Source: Brachyspira pilosicoli P43/6/78 (GTDB lineage: Bacteria; Spirochaetota; Brachyspiria; Brachyspirales; Brachyspiraceae). Taken from it: 64,000 nucleotides of DNA. Below the pieces are notes generated by a model, which saw only the letters and a program-made list of their open reading frames with translations, was not told where the DNA came from and ran no database searches. Shown in pieces: positions 18,756-27,601 of the stretch. The stretch's first letter is position 1. The number at the start of each line of letters is the position of its first letter. The position numbers and the translations under genes are program-made. Location: the NCBI RefSeq assembly GCF_000325665.1, contig NC_019908.1, forward strand, positions 124,001-188,000. Reading direction: 5' to 3'.

Positions 18756-19484
18756 TCAATATTCATAGTTTCCATTTTCATCTATTTTGTATATTATTTC
18801 TCTTTTACTATTAATAAATACATCATATCCTACTTTTATATTTTTCCAAAAGTTTATTAATTTATCTGATTCTCTTCTATTTTTAATATTTTCTTCTGTC
18901 ATTTTAAATGGAAATATATATACAGGAATTTTTTTCTGTCCATTATTTTTAGCATGTACGGCATATAAGTAAATTTCTTTTATTTTATCATCTGTCATAG
19001 GTATGCATCCTATAGTAACTTCAGAGCCATGTATGAATATATCTCCGCCTAATTTGTTTCTTTTTCCTTTTATCTGGTCAGATTTATTAGGGTAGTTAAT
19101 GCCTAAAGATAAATAATAACTGCTTGCAGGATTAAACCTATCTATATAATAAAAACCTTCTGGAACTTGTAAATCTCCTTCCATTCTTTTTGGTCCTAAT
19201 ACGCCAGATTTTGATGCTATGTTATATTGTGCTATTTTTTTGTAGGTTTTATCTGCATTATTTTTGGCATATATTTCTAATATAGATTCTTCTTTATAAG
19301 CTATAATTATTATATTTAATTTGTTTATAGATATATTATTGTTTTGTAGATTTTGTTTGATTATTTGTTCTTTATCTTCTATTGCTTTTCTTACTCTGGG
19401 GTATCTTTTTTGTTCGTCTAAAAAGTTTGCTGAAAATAGTAATGTGTTTAATATAAATAATGATATTATTATATATTTTAACAT
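18756..19484 (-). CDS. L,D-transpeptidase (YkuD domain) with signal peptide
   Basis: A 242-residue exported protein with an N-terminal signal (MLKYIIISLFILNTLLFSAN). The catalytic YkuD signature is visible as GGDIFIHGSEVTIGCIPM: the His and the nucleophilic Cys in IGC. The preceding GPKRMEGDLQVPEGFYYID is typical of the ErfK/YafK-type L,D-transpeptidases, which form 3-3 peptidoglycan crosslinks or attach proteins to the wall; the YafK (DpaA) subgroup can instead remove such links. Divergent from the che operon, 195 nt apart. Confidence 0.9.
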   Translation of the reverse strand: MLKYIIISLFILNTLLFSANFLDEQKRYPRVRKAIEDKEQIIKQNLQNNNISINKLNIIIIAYKEESILEIYAKNNADKTYKKIAQYNIASKSGVLGPKRMEGDLQVPEGFYYIDRFNPASSYYLSLGINYPNKSDQIKGKRNKLGGDIFIHGSEVTIGCIPMTDDKIKEIYLYAVHAKNNGQKKIPVYIFPFKMTEENIKNRRESDKLINFWKNIKVGYDVFINSKREIIYKIDENGNYEY

Positions 19485-19613
19485 TCTCTGTCCTTATTTA
19501 TGCGGTATAAAATTAATTATAATTTTACTATTGTCGGTAAAAAAGTTTATTTTAATGATTAAAATATTAAAAGATTAAAGTCGATATAAATAGATAGTAT
19601 GTAAATTAATAAT

Positions 19614-19646
19614 TTGCTTGCAAAAAGCGATAATAAATGTTATATT
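19614..19646 (+). promoter_or_regulatory. Promoter of the chemotaxis operon with the TTGCTTGCAA element
   Basis: TTGCTTGCAA (19614-19623) includes a -35-like TTGCAA (19618-19623); exactly 17 nt later is TATATT (19641-19646), 34 nt before the GTG start of the first che gene. The same arrangement is found at 43210-43242 and, on the minus strand, at 51993-52025. Confidence 0.55.
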
Positions 19647-19679
19647 TTTAATATACTTTAAAATGAGGATTTGATATAA

Positions 19680-21605
19680 GTGTTGGATAGCACTACAGTT
19701 TATGGCAATGTTAATGAGAATATTCTTGATTATTCTGCAATCTTAGAAGTTACTGTAAAAGATATACAAAATTTCTTAACAGAATTCGGAAGAGTTTACA
19801 GCTTTATAGGAGAGAAGTTTCCATTAATAGAACAAGAAATGAAAAATGAAAATGAGAAATCAATTTCTCTTTTAAGTTATTTTACAGAAAAAGATACTAA
19901 AAAAAACTTTTCTAGCGACTTCCAAGAAAACCAAGAAGATTTTTTTAAATCTTTTGATAGAATGCAGTCATTAATAAATCAAGATGATGTTTTATCAAAT
20001 TCTATTATTGAAGACGTTAATATTATTAGTAACGTAATGGACTCTATAGAAGAGATAAGAAAATTAGCAGATCAGATAAAGGTTTATTCTCTTAATGCTA
20101 TTATTATAGCTTCAAAATACGGTTCCGGCGGTAAGGCTTTTGGAGAAATATCAAAAAACATCATAAAAATGTCAGAAACTTCTAACGAACAAGCTGACCA
20201 GATGAATAGAATAGGGCAGGAATTATTCGTACAGTTTGATAGGTTTAAAGATGAGATATTAAAAACTAATGAGATGCAAAGAAGAAGCTTTAATATAATG
20301 AGAGAGCAATTAGATAAAGAGCATAATAATATGGTTAATTCTTTTGCTACTTTTTCTAATATGATTTCTGATATAATATCAAGAGTAGATAATAGCTATG
20401 ATTATATATTTGAAGTGATGATGATACTTCCGCAAGAAGATATTATTAGGCAGCAAACAGAACATATAATAGAATCTATAAAACATATTGTAGAAGAGAA
20501 TAGAAAGTTTATAGATGCTTATGGGAAGGAAGTAGTTGCTATAAATAATGCTGCAGAATTAGAAAATAATGAGTCTTTGGAGCATAAATTATTAGATTTG
20601 CTTACTTTTGATGATGTTGTTTTGAGTTTAATAATAGAAAATTTTAAATCCATACATAAAGAGATATTAGATAACAATGCTCGTATAAATGATAGTTTAA
20701 AAGGATTAAAAGAGAGCTTGCTTGATATATCATCAGATAGAAACACTATAGTTGAATATATGATAGGTGCTCAATCAGGCAAATCAGAGTTTCCTTTTAG
20801 TGTATCAGATTCTATATTTAATGAATATTTGGGTTTTATTAAACTTTATTTAGACAATTTCAAATTATTCTTAAGCAATAAACATAGAATATCAGATAAT
20901 AATGCCGGTATAATAGATTCAATAGAAGAGCTTGAAAATATGTTCTTAGAGACAAAAAACATTGCTAAGGCATTTAACTCTATTAACTTCTTAGCTAAAA
21001 TAGAATTAGAGAAAAATAGTGATATATTTAGCGATTCTCAAACATTTTCTATGGTTAGCGTTGAATCTATAGCTACAAATATTACGGATACTGTTGATGT
21101 TTGTTTGGAGAAATTTGAAAATATCAAAACTACAATATTTAGTGCTATTAATAAGTTTAAATTTAATATTAATCAGCAGTCTATAGAAAACTCATTTATA
21201 GAATCTATGATGGATAATATTTATAAACGTTTGGAAGAGTCTAAAACTATTATAGAAGATAATATTAAAGGTTTGGACACGCATGCTAAAGAGTTGTTTA
21301 ATTTAATAGAAAAAACTCTAATAGACTTAAGCTCTTTAACTACTCTCTTAACAAAGATTAATGAGATAATGGAAGTATTTAATAGAATGCGTGACATTAT
21401 AAGAAATAAGAAAAATGAATATTACAAGACTTTAAACATAGATAATTGGAAAATAGAAAGTGATAAATATATGGAAATAGTAAATTATTATACTATAAAG
21501 AAAGAAAGAACTATAGCGAACAGTATTTTATCTGGAGAAGAGGCATTAAATGTCGATATTAACATAGAAGAAGGTTCGGATAGTGGCGATTTTACATTAT
21601 TTTAG
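19680..21605 (+). CDS. Soluble MCP-like coiled-coil protein at the head of the che operon
   Basis: A 641-residue protein with no signal peptide or membrane segment. Residues about 121-175 align by eye, without gaps, to the tip of the methyl-accepting protein signalling domain: IRKLADQIKVYSLNA, then ASKYGSGGKAFGEISK and KMSETS correspond to the family's IADQTNLLALNA, AARAGE.GRGFAVVA and LAERS. Charged receptor residues are altered: the Glu after LNAA is Ile, the Arg of AARAG is Lys and the Glu of AGE is Ser. The rest is predicted helical coiled coil, including a second long helical region (about 290-600). The GTG start has GAGG 11 nt upstream. It could be a cytosolic sensor, an adaptor or a structural che protein; homology to MCPs is my reading, not a search result. 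Confidence 0.75.
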   Translation: MLDSTTVYGNVNENILDYSAILEVTVKDIQNFLTEFGRVYSFIGEKFPLIEQEMKNENEKSISLLSYFTEKDTKKNFSSDFQENQEDFFKSFDRMQSLINQDDVLSNSIIEDVNIISNVMDSIEEIRKLADQIKVYSLNAIIIASKYGSGGKAFGEISKNIIKMSETSNEQADQMNRIGQELFVQFDRFKDEILKTNEMQRRSFNIMREQLDKEHNNMVNSFATFSNMISDIISRVDNSYDYIFEVMMILPQEDIIRQQTEHIIESIKHIVEENRKFIDAYGKEVVAINNAAELENNESLEHKLLDLLTFDDVVLSLIIENFKSIHKEILDNNARINDSLKGLKESLLDISSDRNTIVEYMIGAQSGKSEFPFSVSDSIFNEYLGFIKLYLDNFKLFLSNKHRISDNNAGIIDSIEELENMFLETKNIAKAFNSINFLAKIELEKNSDIFSDSQTFSMVSVESIATNITDTVDVCLEKFENIKTTIFSAINKFKFNINQQSIENSFIESMMDNIYKRLEESKTIIEDNIKGLDTHAKELFNLIEKTLIDLSSLTTLLTKINEIMEVFNRMRDIIRNKKNEYYKTLNIDNWKIESDKYMEIVNYYTIKKERTIANSILSGEEALNVDINIEEGSDSGDFTLF

Positions 21606-21614
21606 GAGGTATTT

Positions 21615-21863
21615 ATGTCTGTTATAGAAATAGACGAAAATCTTAATATAAGAACTATGAGCAAATATTTTAAGAATGTTATAAAGGCAGCTAACTACAA
21701 TGAAGATACAACTATAAAATTTCCAGAAGGTAGTCATTTAGATTTAGCTGGCTTGCAAATACTTTATTCTATAAAAAAAGAACTTGATAAAAATCAAAAA
21801 AAACTTATAGTAGAAGGGTTAGATAATTCTTTTATAGAATATTTTAATATTGGAACCAAATAA
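21615..21863 (+). CDS. STAS-domain protein in the che operon
   Basis: An 82-residue single STAS domain (anti-sigma-antagonist fold). The family segment is HLDLAGLQILYSIKKELDKN; the Ser or Thr usually phosphorylated just before the AGLQ turn is Leu here, so phospho-switching by a SpoIIAB-type kinase is unlikely. GGAGG at 21605-21609 lies just before the ATG, 9 nt after the MCP-like gene. STAS proteins of this type occur beside CheA operons in several bacteria, with poorly known roles; a binding partner for the MCP-like protein or CheA is an inference from position. Confidence 0.82.
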   Translation: MSVIEIDENLNIRTMSKYFKNVIKAANYNEDTTIKFPEGSHLDLAGLQILYSIKKELDKNQKKLIVEGLDNSFIEYFNIGTK

Positions 21864-21903
21864 TTAATATATAAATTTAATGAAAAAATAAGAGGTTAAA
21901 TGT

Positions 21904-22272
21904 ATGGCTAAAACAATACTAATAGTAGACGATTCAAATACTGCTAGAGCATCTGTTGAGTATACTTTGAAGAAGGGGAGTTATGATGTAATTTCTGCTG
22001 ATGACGGTACTACTGGATTAGAAGCTGTAAATAAGGCTGCAAATATTGATATGATTATTACAGATTTGAATATGCCTAAGATGGATGGTATAGAGTTTAT
22101 TAAGAATGTTAGAAAATTTGATAAGTATAAATATACTCCTATACTTATGCTTACAACAGAATCTCAAGATGATAAGAAGATGGAAGGTAAGGCAGCAGGA
22201 GCTAGCGGTTGGTTAGTAAAACCTTTCAACCCTACACAGCTTTTAGATGTTGTTAAACGTTTTTTAAATTAA
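21904..22272 (+). CDS. cheY: Chemotaxis response regulator CheY
   Basis: A 122-residue single receiver domain. The acidic pocket is VDDSN, the phosphoacceptor Asp54 is in IITDLNMPKMDG, the conserved Thr is in MLTTES and the Lys in WLVKPFNP. CheA phosphorylates it and CheY-P binds the flagellar switch. The preceding gene is 40 nt away, cheA follows by 45 nt. The sequence SYDVISADDGTTGLEAV is close to the spirochaete/CheY3-like type; which CheY homologue controls the motor cannot be told from this window. Confidence 0.93.
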   Translation: MAKTILIVDDSNTARASVEYTLKKGSYDVISADDGTTGLEAVNKAANIDMIITDLNMPKMDGIEFIKNVRKFDKYKYTPILMLTTESQDDKKMEGKAAGASGWLVKPFNPTQLLDVVKRFLN

Positions 22273-22317
22273 TGTTTAATTTTTGTGTAGTAGTATATAA
22301 TAAATCAGAGGTTATAT

Positions 22318-24429
22318 ATGTTTGATAGTGATGAATTTATTTCGATATTTTTGAGTGAGGCTAATGAAATAGTTGAAGGACTTGAAAATGATTTAGTTTT
22401 GCTCGAAGATAATAAAAGTGATGAAGACCTTTTAAATAAAATATTTAGAAGTGCCCATACTTTAAAATCTTCTGCTGGTACTGTTGGTTTCACTACAATG
22501 AGTGAGTTAAACCACGTTGCAGAAAACTTATTGGAGAAGGTAAGAAGCGGTAAATTAGATGTTACACCGCAGATGATTACTGTTCTATTAGAGTTTTTGG
22601 ACACTGTAAAACTTATGCTTCAAAATATAGTAGATGGTGTTGGCGAAGCAGACGGCGTTACAAATATAGAAAGCTTAAAAGCTAAAATAAAAGCTATAGC
22701 TGAAGGAAATGATATAAATACTGTATCTGTAGAGAAAAAAGAAGAAGCACCTAAAACAGAGGAAAAACCTAAAGAAGAGAGTAAAGCATCTTCTTCAAAT
22801 AATATGTTTCATATTGAAATGATATTTAAACCTAGTATTTTTGACAATGGTATAGACCCTCTTATGTTTTTAAATGACCTTAAGGCTATAGGTACTGTTA
22901 GTAATTTAAAAATAGATATTAGTAATGTTCCTGCTATATCTGACTTAGAAGATCCTTATGCTTGTTACACTCAATTTTCATTGGATATTGAAACTGCTTC
23001 TACTATAGAGCAAGTTCAAAATATATTCTTATTTGTTATAGATGATAATGATATTAATATTACTGAGAAAGTAGAAGAAAAAGTTGAAGAAACTAAGGCT
23101 GCTGAAGAAAAAGTTGAAGAAAAGGCAGAAGAGAAAGCCGAAGAAAAACATGAAGAAGATAAGAAAGAAGAAGCTCATGATGATAAGGCTAAAGAAAATA
23201 AGGCAGCTCCTGCTTCTAAACCTACAGGAACTAAGGTTCAGGCTCCTTCTACTGTAAGGGTTGATATAAGAAAATTAGACAGCTTGATGAACTTGATTGG
23301 AGAGCTTGTTATAGCACAATCAAGAATAATGCAGCTAACACAAAATTTAGATATAGATAATGGCTTAAAAGAGGCAGTTAGTTCTATGGACAGAACCTCA
23401 AGACAAATACAGGAAGAGGTTATGAACATAAGAATGATGCCTATAGGACCTATATTTACACAATTCCATAGATATGTAAGAGACCTTAATTTGGAATTAA
23501 ACAAAGAAGTAAAATTAGTTCTTAAAGGTGAAACTACAGAGATAGATAAAAATATGTTGGAGCAATTATCTGACCCTCTTAAACATATTATTAGAAACTC
23601 TATGGACCATGGTATAGAAAAAACTAAAGAAGAGAGAATTGCAAGAGGAAAACCTGAGTTTGGTACTATTACAATGTCAGCAGCTCACCAAGAGGGACAT
23701 GTTGTTATAGAGGTGTCTGATGATGGTAATGGATTAAACAAAGAGAAAATATTTAACAAAGCTGTAGAAAAAGGTTTGTTATCAAAAGACGGCAATTACT
23801 CTGATGCTGAAATATATAGAACAATATTTAGCCCAGGTTTATCAACAGCAGAAAAAGTTACTGACATATCTGGAAGGGGTGTTGGTATGGACGTTGTTAG
23901 GGCTAATGTTGAAAAGATGAAAGGAAAGATTGAGATAAAGAGTGCCGAAGGAGTTGGAAGCACATTTATTATTAAACTTCCTTTAACTTTAGCTATTATA
24001 GAAGGTATTACTTTTGCTATAGGTGAACAGATTTATGTAATGCCTTTAATATCTATCATAGAGCAGATAAAAATTAAAAGCGACCAGGTTAAACCTTTTG
24101 AAGGCAAGGGAGAGATGATAAAAATCAGAGATGAATATTTACCTCTCATAAGACTTCACAAGGTATTTGAGATAGATACTCAAGTTAATGAGATAGATGA
24201 TGGTATAGTTGTAGTTGTTGAGGCAGGATATAGAAAATGTGCTATATTTGTAGATGAGTTACTTGATCAGCAGCAGGTTGTTATTAAGTCTTTGGACTCT
24301 GCTTTCAGCAAACATGCAGGAATTGCTGGGGGTACTATACTTGGAGATGGTAGAATAGCTCTTATTATAGATATACAGGGACTTGTTAATATATCTTTAC
24401 AGAATAAAGTTAATAATGGCGTTAAATAA
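22318..24429 (+). CDS. cheA: Chemotaxis histidine kinase CheA
   Basis: A 703-residue CheA. The HPt domain holds His47 in RSAHTLKSSAGTVGF. A second folded part follows (about 160-245, FHIEMIFKP to FVIDDNDI), then a long Glu/Lys/Ala linker (about 246-308) of repeated EEKVEEK/AEEKAEEK blocks. The dimerisation domain begins VRVDIRKLDSLMNLIGELVI, the ATPase has HIIRNSMDHGIE, VSDDGNGLN and FSPGLSTAEKVTDISGRGVG, and a CheW-like P5 domain closes the protein (about 560-700). It phosphorylates CheY and CheB. Starts at ATG 22318 after AGAGG at 22308-22312. Confidence 0.97.
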   Translation: MFDSDEFISIFLSEANEIVEGLENDLVLLEDNKSDEDLLNKIFRSAHTLKSSAGTVGFTTMSELNHVAENLLEKVRSGKLDVTPQMITVLLEFLDTVKLMLQNIVDGVGEADGVTNIESLKAKIKAIAEGNDINTVSVEKKEEAPKTEEKPKEESKASSSNNMFHIEMIFKPSIFDNGIDPLMFLNDLKAIGTVSNLKIDISNVPAISDLEDPYACYTQFSLDIETASTIEQVQNIFLFVIDDNDINITEKVEEKVEETKAAEEKVEEKAEEKAEEKHEEDKKEEAHDDKAKENKAAPASKPTGTKVQAPSTVRVDIRKLDSLMNLIGELVIAQSRIMQLTQNLDIDNGLKEAVSSMDRTSRQIQEEVMNIRMMPIGPIFTQFHRYVRDLNLELNKEVKLVLKGETTEIDKNMLEQLSDPLKHIIRNSMDHGIEKTKEERIARGKPEFGTITMSAAHQEGHVVIEVSDDGNGLNKEKIFNKAVEKGLLSKDGNYSDAEIYRTIFSPGLSTAEKVTDISGRGVGMDVVRANVEKMKGKIEIKSAEGVGSTFIIKLPLTLAIIEGITFAIGEQIYVMPLISIIEQIKIKSDQVKPFEGKGEMIKIRDEYLPLIRLHKVFEIDTQVNEIDDGIVVVVEAGYRKCAIFVDELLDQQQVVIKSLDSAFSKHAGIAGGTILGDGRIALIIDIQGLVNISLQNKVNNGVK

Positions 24430-24443
24430 TAAAGGATTTTAAT

Positions 24444-24977
24444 ATGTTGGATAATCAAAAAATTAATGCTAGTGAAATAGCACAGATTGGCGGTGTGGGT
24501 ATAGGTGCTGAAGAAAATGCTTCCACAGAGCCAAGTCAGCAATTTCTTGTTTTTAAGATAGACAACGAAGAATATGCTCTTGATGTGCTAAGTATAGAGG
24601 GTATAGTTGGTGTTACTACTATTACTCCTGTGCCTGGAAGTCCTAAATATATGAGAGGGCTTATTAATTTAAGAGGTAATATTTTACATATAGTTGATAT
24701 AAGAATGCGTTTTGGACTTGAAAGAAGAGATGACCGTTCTATAGAAAATGATGTTATTATAGTAATATCTACCTCTAATAGAAGATTTGGCATACTTGCA
24801 GATATGGTTTCTGATGTTATTACTGTTTATGAAAGTCAGATGACTGCTACTCCTATTGCTAATGTTAGCGGATTACAGATATCTAATGTTATTAGACTTG
24901 AAAATAAGATTATTATGGTTCTTCCTATAGAGGATATAGTAAAATCCAATGATGCTATAAGTAAGGCTATAGTTTGA
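24444..24977 (+). CDS. cheW: Chemotaxis coupling protein CheW
   Basis: A 177-residue single CheW domain coupling receptors to CheA. After a variable 30-residue N-terminus, the domain runs from FLVFKIDNEEYALDVLSIEG through PGSPKYMRGLINLRGNILHI and VDIRMRFGL to the final LPIEDIVK. The MRGLINLRG segment is the family hallmark. It lies 14 nt after cheA with AAAGGA upstream and 10 nt before cheR. Confidence 0.95.
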   Translation: MLDNQKINASEIAQIGGVGIGAEENASTEPSQQFLVFKIDNEEYALDVLSIEGIVGVTTITPVPGSPKYMRGLINLRGNILHIVDIRMRFGLERRDDRSIENDVIIVISTSNRRFGILADMVSDVITVYESQMTATPIANVSGLQISNVIRLENKIIMVLPIEDIVKSNDAISKAIV

Positions 24978-24987
24978 GGTTTTTTAT

Positions 24988-25833
24988 ATGAGTGAATTAA
25001 ATCTTGCACCTTTAACAGACAGTGAGTTTAATGAGTTAGTTAGAATTATTTATGATAAAACTCGTATACAAATGTCTGAACATAAAAGAGCTTTAGTTAC
25101 TTCTAGAATAAGTAAAAGAATTAGAGCTTTAAATATGTCTTCTTTTAAAGAGTATATAGACTATTTAAAAGGTGCTCCTGATGAAGAGGTTACTAATTTC
25201 ATCAATGCTGTTACTACAAATAAAACTGACTTCTTTAGAGAAAATAAACATTTTGAATATATGAAAACTACTTTTCTTCCAAATTGGGAAAAAAGCTACA
25301 AAGAAGGAAAAGTTAATAATTTAAGAATATGGTCTGCTGCTTGTTCTACAGGTGAGGAGCCTTATACTATTGCTATGACTCTTCATGATTATTTTGGAGA
25401 GAGATTTAATCATTATGATATAAAAATTTTAGCAAGCGATATAGATACTAATGTGCTTAGCCATGCATGTGCTGGAATATATAAAGAGGAGACTGTAGAA
25501 ACTATTCAAACTAATACTTTAAAAAAATATTTTCTTAAAGGTACTGGAAATAATGCTGGCCTTTATAAAGTGAAAAATATTTTGCAAAAATGTATATCTT
25601 TTAGACAGCTTAATTTTAAAGATGAAGATTTTGATATACATACTAAATTTGATTTAATATTTTGTAGAAATGTAATAATTTATTTTGATAAAGAGTTCCA
25701 AAAGGAATTATTTAATAAATTTTATAGATATATGAAAGAAGATAGTTATGTATTTATAGGGCATTCTGAAACATTGTTTGGTATTTCAGATTTATTTAAA
25801 TATATTTCTAGCAATATCTATAAAAAGATTTAA
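24988..25833 (+). CDS. cheR: Chemotaxis protein methyltransferase CheR
   Basis: A 281-residue SAM-dependent methyltransferase that methylates receptor glutamates. The N-terminal helical domain (about 10-80) contains SRISKRIRALNMSSFKEYID; NAVTTNKTDFFREN is the conserved family box; the SAM site is RIWSAACSTGEEPYTIAM; later ILASDIDTNVLSHA and FDLIFCRNVIIYFD are typical. No TPR extension is fused. It follows cheW by 10 nt with GAGG at its start. Confidence 0.96.
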   Translation: MSELNLAPLTDSEFNELVRIIYDKTRIQMSEHKRALVTSRISKRIRALNMSSFKEYIDYLKGAPDEEVTNFINAVTTNKTDFFRENKHFEYMKTTFLPNWEKSYKEGKVNNLRIWSAACSTGEEPYTIAMTLHDYFGERFNHYDIKILASDIDTNVLSHACAGIYKEETVETIQTNTLKKYFLKGTGNNAGLYKVKNILQKCISFRQLNFKDEDFDIHTKFDLIFCRNVIIYFDKEFQKELFNKFYRYMKEDSYVFIGHSETLFGISDLFKYISSNIYKKI

Positions 25834-25849
25834 TTGCGGGGTTTGATAT

Positions 25850-26443
25850 ATGTTAGATTTTCCATCAGCTGCCAACAGCAATTTTAAAAGAATAACAATA
25901 TATATAGGCGGTTATTATGCCTCTAGACAGCCTGCGGTAATAAAAACAGTTTTGGGAAGTTGTATTTCGGTTTGTTTGTTTGAGAATAATTTGAAATTTG
26001 GCGGCATGAATCACTTTATGCTCCCTGAAATGAAAGAATGGGAGAATCCTGAAGATGATTATAATTATACTAGATATGGTCTTTATGCTATGGAGGTGTT
26101 AATAAACGAAATAATTAAACTTGGAGGAAAAAAGGCTAATCTTACTGCTAAAATATTTGGAGGCGGACACGTTTTGACTGGAATGACTAGTAATGTGCTT
26201 CAAGTACCAGATAAAAATATTAGATTCGCTAGAAAATTTTTAGCTGATGAAAATATCCCTATTATTAGTGAAGATGTTGGAGGCTCTTGGCCTAGAAAGG
26301 TGTTTTTTTTCAACACTGAAAATAGAGTACTTATGAAAAAGATTGAAGGTAAAACTAAAGAGTTCTCTGCTGAACAAGAAATTAAGTATTCTAAAAACTT
26401 ACAACAAAAAATTGAAGAGAAATCTGATATTACATTATTTTAA
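25850..26443 (+). CDS. cheD: Chemoreceptor glutamine deamidase CheD
   Basis: A 197-residue CheD, which deamidates receptor glutamines and in some species partners with CheC. Catalytic residues are visible in TVLGSCISVCLFE (Thr33, Cys38) and GGMNHFMLPE (His55); the conserved AKIFGGGHVL follows near residue 100. The C-terminal 25 residues (KTKEFSAEQEIKYSKNLQQK) are charged and extra to the core. It sits between cheR and cheB. With only one soluble degenerate receptor in the window, its substrates are encoded elsewhere. Confidence 0.95.
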   Translation: MLDFPSAANSNFKRITIYIGGYYASRQPAVIKTVLGSCISVCLFENNLKFGGMNHFMLPEMKEWENPEDDYNYTRYGLYAMEVLINEIIKLGGKKANLTAKIFGGGHVLTGMTSNVLQVPDKNIRFARKFLADENIPIISEDVGGSWPRKVFFFNTENRVLMKKIEGKTKEFSAEQEIKYSKNLQQKIEEKSDITLF

Positions 26444-26460
26444 TATAAGGAAAATGTTAT

Positions 26461-27594
26461 ATGGCTAATAAAATTAAAGTTTTATCCATTGATGATAGTG
26501 CATTGATAAGACAATTGCTTACAAAAATTGTTAATTCTGACCCTGATTTGGAAATGGTTGCCACTGCTGCTAACCCTATACTTGCAGAGGCTAAATTAAA
26601 AACTATAAAACCTGATATTATTACTTTAGATATAGAAATGCCTGAAATGGACGGTATTACTTATCTTAAAAAACTTATGATTAATAATCCTATTCCTGTA
26701 ATAATGTTTAGTTCTTTGCTTGATAAACATAGAGAATTAGCATTAGATGCTTTAAATATTGGTGCTTTTGATTATGTTATTAAGCCTTCTGCTAATGTAA
26801 GAGGCGGTGTTGAGGAACTAGCTACAGATTTAGTTGAAAAGATAAAAAACGCTTATAACAACAGAGCTAAGTTTTATAAAAAGCATGGTGTTGCTATGCC
26901 TACAGAAACTACTACTAATATTACTCATAATAGAGTTGTGGTAGAAGCTCCTAAAACTTCAGGATTTAAAGTTTATCCAAAAAATAATGCTGATATTATA
27001 CTTCCGCTTGTACCTTCTAGAGAAGTTGCTATGGATAAAATTATACTTATAGGCTCTTCTACAGGCGGTACTGAGGCTTTGATAGAATGTTTAAAAAATG
27101 TTACACCTTCTGCTCCTCCTATAGTAATAGCTCAGCACATGCCTGAACATTTTACTACTTCTTTTGCTAGGAGATTGAATACTGTATTAAAAATAGAAGT
27201 TTTTGAATCTGAAGATGGTATGAGTATAGGACGCGGTCAGGCAGTACTTGCAAGAGGCGGAAAGCATACTATGATAAAAGTTAAAAATGGAAAGTATTAT
27301 ATTGAAGTTGTAGATGGTGAGCCTGTTACTAGACATAAACCTTCTGTAGATGTACTTTTTAGAAGCGGTGCTGTATATGCTAAAAATAAAGCTATAGGTA
27401 TCATACTTACTGGAATGGGTGATGATGGTGCTAATGGTATGAAAGAAATGAAAGATGCCGGTGCTTATAACATTGCTCAAAACGAAGAGACTTGTACTGT
27501 TTTTGGTATGCCAAGAGAGGCTATTGCTAGAGGCGGTGTAGATGAGATACTTCCGCTTGATAGAATATTAGCCGCTGCTCTTAAAAAAGCATAA
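26461..27594 (+). CDS. cheB: Chemotaxis protein-glutamate methylesterase CheB
   Basis: A 377-residue CheB with an N-terminal receiver domain (Asp57 in IITLDIEMPEMDGI, Lys in DYVIKPSA) and a C-terminal methylesterase domain. The serine nucleophile is in IGSSTGGTEAL, the His in AQHMPEHFTTSFARRLN and the Asp in ILTGMGDDGANGM. It removes receptor methyl groups when phosphorylated by CheA. It follows cheD by 17 nt; the next gene starts 7 nt after its stop. Confidence 0.96.
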   Translation: MANKIKVLSIDDSALIRQLLTKIVNSDPDLEMVATAANPILAEAKLKTIKPDIITLDIEMPEMDGITYLKKLMINNPIPVIMFSSLLDKHRELALDALNIGAFDYVIKPSANVRGGVEELATDLVEKIKNAYNNRAKFYKKHGVAMPTETTTNITHNRVVVEAPKTSGFKVYPKNNADIILPLVPSREVAMDKIILIGSSTGGTEALIECLKNVTPSAPPIVIAQHMPEHFTTSFARRLNTVLKIEVFESEDGMSIGRGQAVLARGGKHTMIKVKNGKYYIEVVDGEPVTRHKPSVDVLFRSGAVYAKNKAIGIILTGMGDDGANGMKEMKDAGAYNIAQNEETCTVFGMPREAIARGGVDEILPLDRILAAALKKA

Positions 27595-27601
27595 AAATTA
27601 T

